A stretch of 64,000 nucleotides of DNA from Arcobacter lacus (GTDB taxonomy: Bacteria; Campylobacterota; Campylobacteria; Campylobacterales; Arcobacteraceae). The translations under genes were made by a program, and so were the position numbers. Shown here in pieces: positions 1-7,800 of the stretch. Below the pieces are notes generated by a model, which saw only the letters and a list, made by a program, of their open reading frames with translations, did no database searches and was not told the origin of the DNA. Location of the stretch: contig NZ_MUXF01000010.1 in NCBI RefSeq assembly GCF_003063295.1, forward strand, positions 124,001-188,000. Direction: 5' to 3'. Each line of letters opens with the position of its first letter. The stretch's first letter is position 1.

Positions 1-2201
1 AATCAAACTTATCGTATATTGCAAATGATGAGATACTTGAAACAAAAAAAGTTAATAGTATAGAAAATATCGAGGGAACTCAAAAAGCTTTAGACAAAAT
101 CTTAGAAGGAACTGGACTAAAAGCTATTATTCAAAATGAAGCTATTGTAATAATAAAAGAAAAAACTATAGGAAAAGGTACAGTTTTAGAGCCAATTTCA
201 GTTAATAGTGGTAAAACTGGAACAGCTGAAAATGGATATTTAAGTGAAGATATAACAGGTGTTGGACTATGGGGAAAAAGAAGTTTACAAGATACACCTT
301 ATTCTATGAGTGTAATACCTCAAGAACTTATTGAAAATGTTCAAGCCAATGATATGGCACAAATCTTTAAAATGAATCCTATTACTCAAGATGGTGGAGA
401 CCAACCATCAGGAAACTATTATAATGTTATAAGAGGTTTCTCTTCAAATAGTAGTGTTGTTAATGGAATGCCATTGGCAGATTTTTATAGTTTTACAACA
501 ATGGAAGATTTAGAAAGAGTTGAAACAATTAGTGGAGCAACTGGGTTTTTATATGGTGGCGGAAGAGTTGGAGGGGCTGTAAATTATGTAACAAAAAAAC
601 CAACTTTGGAAGATAAAAGAAGTATAAAAATAGGAAACTACGGTGGTGAGCAATACTATGGACATGTAGATTTAAGTGGGCAAATAGATGAAAAAAAGAT
701 TTTTGGATATAGAATCAATGCCTTATATCAAGATGGAGATAGTGTAGCAGATGTAGGAAAAGAGCAAAAATTTGTAAGTGTAGTTTTTGATTATAAACCA
801 ACTGATGATTTTACTATAGATTTAAACTATGCTCATAGAGAATTAAAAAGAACAAATCAAAAGCTTATTATTAATGTTAGTTCTAATACTATTCGACCTA
901 AAATTGATACTAGCAAAAGTTATACAGCAGATTGGGTTTCAGTGGATGAAGAAAATGATAGAGTAATGTCAAATTTAAAATGGAACATAAATGATACTTT
1001 TACTCTTCGAAGTTCACTTCTTTATGAGCAATCAGATAGAGGATTGATTGGAAATACAATTATATATACTAGAACAGATGGTTTATATGATGTTGATAAT
1101 TATAAATACCCTTCTCGTCCACAAGAAATTGAAAGTTATGCAGGAAATTTATATTTAGATAGTAAATTTGAAACTTTTGGAATAAATCATCTTTTAACTA
1201 CTGGTTATTCAGAAAATTATTATAAATATTCAAGAACTAGAAATTGGGCCGTTGGTACTAGTTTATCTGCAATTTCATTAAATGATATAAAGAATTTATC
1301 TATTCCTAATATAATTATTCCAAGTAGTGAAATGTTACCACTTTCAAAAACACAATATAAAAATATTCTTATTGGTGATGATATAGTATTTAATGATCAA
1401 TGGAGTGCTTTAGTTGGATTTAATTACGCTACAGTGGTAAATACAAGTTATAGTGCAGGTATACAAAGTTCAAAATATGATAAATCAGAACTTACTCCAA
1501 CTTTATCTTTGATGTATAAACCTCTTGAAGATTTAACAACTTATATAACTTATATGGAAAGTTTAGAAACGGGAGGAATTGTAGCAGATACATATTCAAA
1601 TGCAGGTGAAATCTTAGACCCACTTGTAAGTAAACAATATGAGATTGGAGCAAAATATTCAGTAAATGAAAGTATTTTATTAACTAGTGCTTTATTTAGA
1701 ATAGAAAAAGCAAATCAATATTCAGATTTGGCAACTCCTATGCCAAAATATGTTCAAGATGGTGAACAAATTCACCAAGGGTTAGAACTTACAGTAACAG
1801 GAAAAGTTACTGATAATCTAACTTTATTTGGTGGAGGAACTTTGATGGATATTGAAGTATCAGAATCAAATAATCCTGCATTAGAAGGTAAAAAGCCTAC
1901 AAATGCAGCATCGAAAATGGCAAAACTTTATGCAGAGTATAATATTCCTATAATTCAAGGCTTAACTGTAACTGGTGGAGCATATTATACTGGTGAAAAA
2001 TATGGAAATACTACAAATACAGATAAGATTCCAAGTTATACTTTATATGATGCTGGACTTAGATACAAAACTAAGTTAGATAAATATCCTACAACATTTT
2101 TATTAAATGTATCAAATTTGACTGATAAAGATTATTGGGCTAGCAATATATATTTAGGTGATCCAAGAACTGTTGCATTTTCCATGAAAATGGAATTTTA
2201 A
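1..2201 (+). CDS. TonB-dependent siderophore receptor, FecA type with STN domain (5' end missing)
   Basis: Outer-membrane receptor for a ferric siderophore or similar chelate, energised by TonB. The reading frame is open from the window edge, so the true start and signal peptide lie upstream; about 732 residues are visible. The first ~45 residues look like the end of an STN (secretin/TonB N-terminal) signalling domain, followed by a plug containing the motif VERVETISGATGFLYGGGRV-like region with its Gly-rich turn, then a 22-strand-type beta barrel. The protein ends in Phe (KMEF), the usual terminal residue for BAM-dependent barrels. An STN domain normally signals to a FecR/FecI pair; the only such pair visible here is 40 kb away. 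The substrate cannot be read from sequence. Confidence 0.9.
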   Translation, partial: SNLSYIANDEILETKKVNSIENIEGTQKALDKILEGTGLKAIIQNEAIVIIKEKTIGKGTVLEPISVNSGKTGTAENGYLSEDITGVGLWGKRSLQDTPYSMSVIPQELIENVQANDMAQIFKMNPITQDGGDQPSGNYYNVIRGFSSNSSVVNGMPLADFYSFTTMEDLERVETISGATGFLYGGGRVGGAVNYVTKKPTLEDKRSIKIGNYGGEQYYGHVDLSGQIDEKKIFGYRINALYQDGDSVADVGKEQKFVSVVFDYKPTDDFTIDLNYAHRELKRTNQKLIINVSSNTIRPKIDTSKSYTADWVSVDEENDRVMSNLKWNINDTFTLRSSLLYEQSDRGLIGNTIIYTRTDGLYDVDNYKYPSRPQEIESYAGNLYLDSKFETFGINHLLTTGYSENYYKYSRTRNWAVGTSLSAISLNDIKNLSIPNIIIPSSEMLPLSKTQYKNILIGDDIVFNDQWSALVGFNYATVVNTSYSAGIQSSKYDKSELTPTLSLMYKPLEDLTTYITYMESLETGGIVADTYSNAGEILDPLVSKQYEIGAKYSVNESILLTSALFRIEKANQYSDLATPMPKYVQDGEQIHQGLELTVTGKVTDNLTLFGGGTLMDIEVSESNNPALEGKKPTNAASKMAKLYAEYNIPIIQGLTVTGGAYYTGEKYGNTTNTDKIPSYTLYDAGLRYKTKLDKYPTTFLLNVSNLTDKDYWASNIYLGDPRTVAFSMKMEF

Positions 2202-2210
2202 CAAATATAA

Positions 2211-2231
2211 TAAAGAGAGTTTCTCTCTTTA
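2211..2231 (+). terminator. Hairpin after the TonB receptor gene
   Basis: A perfect 9-bp stem, TAAAGAGAG pairing with CTCTCTTTA around a TTT loop, begins 10 bases after the receptor stop codon. The T tail is short, so it is a modest intrinsic terminator. Confidence 0.6.
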
Positions 2232-2290
2232 TAAATTTAAGTGTAGAAATTTATTAATTTATAGTTAATTCTATATTAATATTTGTGGTT

Positions 2291-2296
2291 TATAAT
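2291..2296 (+). promoter_or_regulatory. -10 box (TATAAT) of a candidate RNA gene
   Basis: A consensus TATAAT lies in a gene-free stretch, 60 bases after the receptor terminator and upstream of three successive hairpins. Campylobacterota sigma-70 promoters rely mainly on the -10 box, so this could start a transcript near position 2303. In AT-rich DNA a single -10 match is weak evidence by itself. Confidence 0.35.
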
Positions 2297-2302
2297 TTCT
2301 TT

Positions 2303-2513
2303 ACTTAAGTTTATAACTTATTTTATAAGCTTAACTTTATGAATTTTATAGCGTTTTATATTTTATGTGTTTCGTTTCCTTGTTCACATAAATATTATTT
2401 TTATGATTAGTCTCATTTTGCTATAAAATTCATGATTTCATTCGAAGAACATATAGATTTTTTTGTTAGAACTTAACCTAAAGCTAGAAGTTTTTAACTT
2501 CTAGCTTTTTTTT
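2303..2513 (+). ncRNA. Candidate structured small RNA, about 210 nt
   Basis: This gene-free interval contains three stem-loops in series. The first is a 12-bp stem (one G-U pair), TTAAGTTTATAA with TTATAAGCTTAA. The second is a perfect 14-bp stem, ATGAATTTTATAGC (2339-2352) with its complement at 2420-2433, enclosing an 8-bp hairpin TTTATGTG/CACATAAA. The third is a strong intrinsic terminator at the right end. A TATAAT box precedes the set. No open reading frame of note is present. The promoter-hairpins-terminator layout suggests a non-coding RNA, but I recognise no known family; a degenerate repeat element is the alternative. Confidence 0.35.
2481..2513 (+). terminator. Strong intrinsic terminator, forward strand
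   Basis: A 10-bp perfect stem (AAGCTAGAAG / CTTCTAGCTT) with a 7-base loop is followed by eight T residues on the forward strand. The T tract faces forward, away from the argC transcript, although the stem overlaps the argC stop codon. It therefore seems to end a forward transcript from the gene-free stretch rather than to serve only argC. Confidence 0.65.
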
Positions 2514-3454
2514 ATTTCTAAGCCTTTAGATTCTTCAAGTCCTAGCATGATATTCATACATTGAACAGCAGCTCCACTTGCACCTTTTCCTAGATTATCA
2601 AGTCTTGAGATAACAACCATATCAGTATCATTTTCATAAACAGAAATCTCTAAACTATTTGTATTGTTACATTTCATAGGATTTAAAAGTCCTGCATCAA
2701 GATATGAATCATTATTTTCAACAATATTTATAAAAAGTTCATCTTTATAATAGTTTTTATATAAATCTAAAATTTCTTCTCTTGAAACTATTTTTTTGAA
2801 ATCTTTTTTAACTAAATAACTCATAACAAGCATACCTTGTTTGAAGTTTCCAACACTTGGCGTAAATAGTGGAGCTTCATCTAACTCTAAAACATATTTC
2901 ATTTCAGGAAGATGTTTATGGTGAAGTGTTAGAGCATAAGGTCTTTGACCTCCAATATCTTCAAACTTTCCATTTTCATAATCATCAATCATAGCTTTTC
3001 CACCACCACTAAATCCAGTAATTGAATGGCAAATTAGTTTCTGAGAATTTGCTAATATCCCATTTACAATCAAAGGTTTCATAGCAATGATTAATCCACT
3101 TGCATGACATCCTGGAACACAAACTCGTTTTGAGTTTTTGATTTTTTCTCTTTGAGTTGGTGTAATTTCAGGAATTCCATAAGTCCAAGAAGGATTTGTT
3201 CTAAAAGCTGTACTTGCATCGATTACTTTTACATTTTCATTTGTGATTAAACTAACTGATTCAATAGAAGCAGCATCAGGAAGACATAAAAATACTAAAT
3301 CAGCACTATTTAAAAGCTCTTTTCTTTTATTTAAATCTTTTTTTTCTTCTTCTTTTATAGATAAAAGTTCTATTTCATTACGTCCATCTAACATCTCATG
3401 GATTTTTAATCCTGTTGTTCCATGTTGTCCATCTACAAATATTTTATATTTCAT
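2501..3454 (-). CDS. argC: N-acetyl-gamma-glutamyl-phosphate reductase, type 2
   Basis: Third enzyme of arginine synthesis: reduces N-acetylglutamyl phosphate to N-acetylglutamate semialdehyde with NADPH in the cytosol. The N-terminal nucleotide-binding turn is VDGQHGTTGLK, and the catalytic cysteine is Cys116 in VPGCHASG. At 317 residues with the DGQHGTTG signature it belongs to the short type 2 class rather than the ~345-residue type 1. The ATG seven codons inside the longest frame is chosen because GAGGA lies 5-6 bases upstream of it, and the enzyme fold starts there. It is a single gene with no other arg gene beside it. Confidence 0.93.
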   Translation of the reverse strand: MKYKIFVDGQHGTTGLKIHEMLDGRNEIELLSIKEEEKKDLNKRKELLNSADLVFLCLPDAASIESVSLITNENVKVIDASTAFRTNPSWTYGIPEITPTQREKIKNSKRVCVPGCHASGLIIAMKPLIVNGILANSQKLICHSITGFSGGGKAMIDDYENGKFEDIGGQRPYALTLHHKHLPEMKYVLELDEAPLFTPSVGNFKQGMLVMSYLVKKDFKKIVSREEILDLYKNYYKDELFINIVENNDSYLDAGLLNPMKCNNTNSLEISVYENDTDMVVISRLDNLGKGASGAAVQCMNIMLGLEESKGLEIKKS

Positions 3455-3531
3455 TTTTTCCTCAAAATTTATCATAATTAATTTTTTGTTAGTTTAGCTA
3501 AAAGGTTCTTTTTTGTGATTTAAAAGTGTAG

Positions 3532-4053
3532 TTAAATATCAATTTTAGTAATAATTGATTTTACAAAAGGAGATTTCTCTTTTCCATACGCTTCTTGTTC
3601 AATTATTCCTTTTTTCAAAATCTCTAATTTTTTGTTTTCATACTCTTTTCTTGCACTTGGATTTGAAAGCATATATTCTTTGTATTTTATCTGCTTTATA
3701 TACTCTATTGAATTGTTTTCTATAACATGCAGATGAATAATATATTTTGAATTATTAAAAATAACCATTCCATCTTTTCTAGGACGTTCTTTTGGAAAAG
3801 GTTTTTGGCTTATTTGGTCTTGAAAACCTAAAGATTTTATATGATTTACGGCTTTGTTTAAATCATTGTTTTTATATAAAATTGATAAATCAATTATTCC
3901 TTTTCCACCAACCATAAATGAAGTTGAACCAATATGTATAACTTCAAACTCTTTTGTAGAGATAAACTCAATCAAAGCTTTTGCAACTGCAAAATAATCC
4001 TCATTCCAAGGTTTAAAAGAAGCTTCTATTTTTTCATATTTTAAGATTTCCAA
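3532..4053 (-). CDS. GrpB family (UPF0157) nucleotidyltransferase-like protein
   Basis: A 173-residue protein of the GrpB/UPF0157 family, which has a nucleotidyltransferase-like fold. Family features seen are HIGSTSFMVGGKGIIDLSIL near residues 41-60 (compare the usual HIGSTSVPGL.AKPIID), the central HLHV motif near residue 108, and the C-terminal helix with YKEYMLSNPSARKEYE. In the first motif the usual Val-Pro-Gly is replaced, so activity is uncertain. The start is a TTG with AAGGA seven bases before it; no in-frame ATG is nearby. Its cellular substrate is not known. Confidence 0.75.
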   Translation of the reverse strand: MEILKYEKIEASFKPWNEDYFAVAKALIEFISTKEFEVIHIGSTSFMVGGKGIIDLSILYKNNDLNKAVNHIKSLGFQDQISQKPFPKERPRKDGMVIFNNSKYIIHLHVIENNSIEYIKQIKYKEYMLSNPSARKEYENKKLEILKKGIIEQEAYGKEKSPFVKSIITKIDI

Positions 4054-4081
4054 TAAATATCCTTTTTACTAAAAAATTATT

Positions 4082-5448
4082 TTAAACTCTTTTAACTTCA
4101 AACCAAATTTCACTAAAAGTTTTTATTGCATTTTCTATTTCAAACTCTTCAAAACCACCAAATCCTAAAGCTATGACTTTTTCAAGATTAAAAAACTCTT
4201 TAAAATAGATTTTTACATCTTTTTCTTGGGCTGTTTTTTCAAGCTTTTCTAAATCAATATTTACAAGTGGTTTTATCAAAAAGTTTAATCCACTTCCTTC
4301 TCTTAAGATTTTTATCTCATTTTTTAAATAGATTTTTAAATACTCTTTCATTAAGTTATGTTTTTTTCTATTTGAATTTCTGATTTTTCTAAGATGTTTT
4401 TCCCAATAACCTTCTTTTAAAAAAAGTGTTAATGTTTTTTGAATATCTATTGGAATTTGTGAAAATACAAAATCAAAAACATCATGATAAATATCCAATA
4501 AACAGTTTGGCAAAACAATATAAGATACTCTCAAAGCAGGAGAAAGAGCTTTTGAAAAAGTACCTAAATAGATAACTCTATCACTATTTTCTAAACTTTG
4601 CATAGAAGGAATAGGGCGATTATAATAGCTTAGTTCACTATCATAATCATCTTCAATGATAAAAGCATCATTGTTCTTCGCCCAATTTATAAGTTTTATT
4701 CTATTTGCAATTGGCATTGTAACTCCAGTTGGAAATTGATGTGAAGGAGTTGTATATAAAATCTTTGAATCACTTTTTTCTAAAAAATTCAAATCTAAAC
4801 TATCTTTATTTACAGGAATGTCATTTATTTCAAAAGAAGATAACTCAAATACTTTTCTTGCAACTCTATATCCAGGAGATTCAATAGCAACTTTATTTGA
4901 AATTCTTTTTAAAATATTTGCTAAAAGAAACATAGAATTAGAAAATCCATTTGTGATGACAATTTGTTCTGTGTTACACAAAACTGCTCTTGAGTTTAGA
5001 AGATATTTTTTTATCTCTTTTCTTAGCTCATAATCACCTTGAAATTTGAATAAACTCCATAATGAACATCTTCTTTTACAACTTTATTATAAAGTTTTAA
5101 CCACGTTTGTTTTGGAAAAGAATTTTTATCAAGACTTGCAGGAAAAAAGTTTATTTTATAGTTTTTCTCTTCTTTTATTCTATCTTTTTTATTTTCAATT
5201 TGAGAGTTGAATTTCTGGTAAATCTCTTCACAAACATAATAACCACTCTTTTCAAAACTTTGTATGTATCCTTCACAACAAAGTTGATTATAAGCAGTTT
5301 GAACAGTTGTTTTACTAAGTTTATAATCATTTGCTATTTTTCTTATGGAAGGAAGTTTTACTCCAGCTTTTAGCATATTTTTTATTTCATTTTTCATTTG
5401 TTCATAAAGTTGAATATAAAGAGGTGAATTGTTATCAAATTTATACAT
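4082..5448 (-). pseudogene. MocR-type (GntR HTH + aminotransferase fold) regulator, frameshifted
   Basis: A PdxR/MocR regulator: a winged HTH (residues ~5-70, ending EGYIQSFEKSGYYV) followed by a PLP-binding aminotransferase-like domain with the Schiff-base lysine motif GTFSKALSPALR. The frame breaks once. The upstream part reads VYSNF then runs to a stop, while the other frame continues GDYELRKEIKKYLLNSRA straight into the aminotransferase domain. Restoring one A in the short A run at 5042-5044 (forward strand) rejoins both parts into ~455 residues, the normal family length. The start has AAGGA upstream. It faces a flavoprotein gene it would be expected to control. A sequencing error cannot be excluded. 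Confidence 0.85.
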
Positions 5449-5537
5449 AACTGTCCTTATTAAAAAACTAAAAAGTGTATCTTTTATTAGGTACAAAATA
5501 TTGATATTATACGAATAATTACTTAAAAAGGAAAAAG

Positions 5538-6137
5538 ATGAGAAGAGATGAATTTAATATAAATGATAAAAATAGTATAGATGAAATATTAAAAGCTTGT
5601 GAATATGGAACTTTAAGTCTTATAAGTGACGAAAAACCTTATGTTGTTGCTTTGAATTTTGTAGAATATAATAATGCAATATATTTTCATGGAGCAAAAG
5701 AAGGGAAAAAGATTGAAGCTATAAAATCAAATCCAAATGCAGCTTTTTTAGTAGTAAAACCTTATTCATTTATACCTTCATATTTTAGTGATACAATGGC
5801 AGCTTGTCCTGCAACTCAATTTTTTGCTTCAGTATTGCTTGAAGGAAAATTGAGTTTTATAGAAGATGGAGATAAAAAAGCTGATATTTTAAATGCTTTG
5901 ATGAAAAAGTTTCAAAACGAAGATAGTTTTGAAAAAATTGCTTATAATAAAGCAATGTACACAAAAATGCTTGATAAAACAGCAATTATTGAGTTAAAGA
6001 TTGAAACTCAAAGTTGTAAAATAAAAGTAGGGCAAAACTTAAATGAAGAGAGAAAAAATAAATTTTTAGAAAAATTAAAAAATAGAAATTCACAAATAGA
6101 TAATGAAACTATAAAACAGATGAAAATACATAGTTAA
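5538..6137 (+). CDS. Pyridoxamine 5'-phosphate oxidase family (NimA-like) FMN-binding protein
   Basis: A 199-residue split-barrel flavoprotein. The N-terminus (MRRDEFNI...ILKACEYGTLSLISDEKPYVVALNFV) and the YFHGAKEGKKIEAIKSNPNAAFLV stretch, which exceeds a motif and spans residues ~46-70, are typical of the NimA/PNPOx-like family that binds FMN and reduces nitro-aromatics or flavin-like substrates. A good Shine-Dalgarno (AAAGGAAA) precedes the ATG and TATTAT at 5505-5510 is a plausible -10. It is divergent from the broken MocR regulator, a common pairing in which MocR proteins control PLP or flavin enzymes. The true substrate is unknown. Confidence 0.75.
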   Translation: MRRDEFNINDKNSIDEILKACEYGTLSLISDEKPYVVALNFVEYNNAIYFHGAKEGKKIEAIKSNPNAAFLVVKPYSFIPSYFSDTMAACPATQFFASVLLEGKLSFIEDGDKKADILNALMKKFQNEDSFEKIAYNKAMYTKMLDKTAIIELKIETQSCKIKVGQNLNEERKNKFLEKLKNRNSQIDNETIKQMKIHS

Positions 6138-6164
6138 AAAAGATTTAAATAATCTTTTTTAACT
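6132..6164. terminator. Bidirectional terminator containing both stop codons
   Basis: A perfect 14-bp palindromic stem (AGTTAAAAAAGATT / AATCTTTTTTAACT, 5-base loop) lies between two convergent genes and includes the stop codons of both. A runs and T runs on the two sides serve termination in either direction. Confidence 0.75.
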
Positions 6165-7800
6165 GATTTTTTATGATAACTGGTACAAAAAACATAGAAA
6201 CAACATAAGAGATAAGTGTTCCTCCTATTAATGCAACTCCAAGTCCTCCAAATACTGCATCATTTGCTATCAAACTACTTGCAAATACTAAAACTAAAAC
6301 AGTTAAAATAATTGGTTTTGAACGTGTTGCTGCTGCTTTTGCTATGGCTTCATTTATATTTAGATTTTTTTCATGAATTAATTGTTTTGCAAAGTCTATA
6401 ATCAAAGTTGAATTCCTTGAATTTATTCCTATAAGTCCTATAAATCCTATAAGTGAAGTTGCAGTTAAATAAAAAGTATCATGTGTAAATAAATCCATAA
6501 TAATATGGGCAAAAATTACTCCAATAATTGAAATGAAACTCGATAAAACAATAACTCCTGAAAGAGCAAAACTTTTATAATAAATAACCATAAGTAAAAA
6601 AATCAAAACTAAAGCGATAATAAAAGCTGTTCCCAAATCAATAAATGTATCAATTGTTACTTTTAACTCTCCATCAAAAACTAAATCAAATCTCTCATTG
6701 GTTTTTTTATCTATAAAAGATAGATTTAACATATTTGTTTTTATAATTTCATAATCATTTGATAAAGAGTTTAACATCTCATTTCTTGCATCAAGTAAAG
6801 GATAAATTTGACTATCTTTAGAAGTTTCAGCTACTACATTTATCATCAAATTTAAATCTTTTGAAGTTAGAGTTGGCTCTTTTATTGACTCTTTTATATT
6901 TACAAGTTCTGATATACTTATCATTTGTCCTAAATTGTTCATGATTTTTAAAGATTGAAGTTTAGCATTTAGTGCTAATTTACTATTTTTTTCAAGATTT
7001 CTTGAATCATCAAGTCTTATAAAAATAGGAATTTGACTTTGGGCATTTCTATCATTTATAACTGATATTTTCATACCTTCAAAAGCTAAAAATAAAGTTG
7101 CTTTCAAATGTTCTAAATCAACTCCACTCATAATAGTTTTATTGCTATTTATGTGTAAATCATAAGTTACAAAATCTTTATCAGCTAAAACATCTATATC
7201 AACTAAAGTATTTTGATTTTTGAATATTTTTGCAATTTTTAAAGAAAAATCTCTTCTACTTTCAAAATTATTCCCACCATAAATTTCTGCAACAATAGAA
7301 GCAAGAACAGGCGGACCTGCTGGAAGTTCGATAAATTTGATATTTGCTTCATATAAAGAACATTTTTCTTGAACATTTTTTCTTAAATTACTCACAAGAT
7401 TGTAGCTTGAAATATTTCGTTCTTTTGCTTTTTTTATATTTACAACTATTTCAGCTTGAGATTCTTTATCTTTCAAAGCACTTTGTTTTACTAAAGCCGC
7501 AAAATCTAAAGGTTGACCAACTCCTAAAAAAGCTGATATATTTGTGATATTCTCTTCATTCTGAAGATTGTTAACAACACAATTTACAAGCTCTTTAGTC
7601 TGTTTTATACTTGAACCATCTTTTAAATCTACATAAATTGAAAATGTATCAGAATCTTTACTTGGAAGCATTTTTGCTTTTGTTATTTCAAGTGGAAAAG
7701 TCAAAATACTTAAAATAAATAAAATAAGAGTTATAAAATAAACTAAAAGAGATTTTTGTTTATTATTTAAAATATCTAAAATAAATTTTTCTAGTCTCAT
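6145..7800 (-). CDS. RND efflux permease, C-terminal half
   Basis: The second half (551 residues) of an inner-membrane RND drug/proton antiporter: TM7 near residues 18-40, the large periplasmic pore and docking region, then TM8-12. The motif GLIGINSRNSTLIIDFAK in TM10 corresponds to the AcrB segment carrying Lys940, which is Arg here. It starts at an ATG overlapping the stop of the N-terminal half by ATGA, so it would be translationally coupled. A single extra A in the preceding A6 run would fuse both halves into a normal ~1070-residue pump. It may be a true split pump or a one-base indel. Confidence 0.85.
   Translation of the reverse strand: MRLEKFILDILNNKQKSLLVYFITLILFILSILTFPLEITKAKMLPSKDSDTFSIYVDLKDGSSIKQTKELVNCVVNNLQNEENITNISAFLGVGQPLDFAALVKQSALKDKESQAEIVVNIKKAKERNISSYNLVSNLRKNVQEKCSLYEANIKFIELPAGPPVLASIVAEIYGGNNFESRRDFSLKIAKIFKNQNTLVDIDVLADKDFVTYDLHINSNKTIMSGVDLEHLKATLFLAFEGMKISVINDRNAQSQIPIFIRLDDSRNLEKNSKLALNAKLQSLKIMNNLGQMISISELVNIKESIKEPTLTSKDLNLMINVVAETSKDSQIYPLLDARNEMLNSLSNDYEIIKTNMLNLSFIDKKTNERFDLVFDGELKVTIDTFIDLGTAFIIALVLIFLLMVIYYKSFALSGVIVLSSFISIIGVIFAHIIMDLFTHDTFYLTATSLIGFIGLIGINSRNSTLIIDFAKQLIHEKNLNINEAIAKAAATRSKPIILTVLVLVFASSLIANDAVFGGLGVALIGGTLISYVVSMFFVPVIIKNQLKKII

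Noticed and set aside
2202-2500. Possible insertion-sequence remnant from the 14-bp inverted repeat at 2339/2420
   Set aside because: There is no transposase fragment and no target-site duplication; the promoter and terminator fit an RNA gene better.
5449-5537. PdxR-type direct repeats (AAAGTG-like) in the MocR/flavoprotein divergent region
   Set aside because: Only one partial match (AAAAGTGTATC near 5470) is visible; the second repeat is too divergent to claim an operator.
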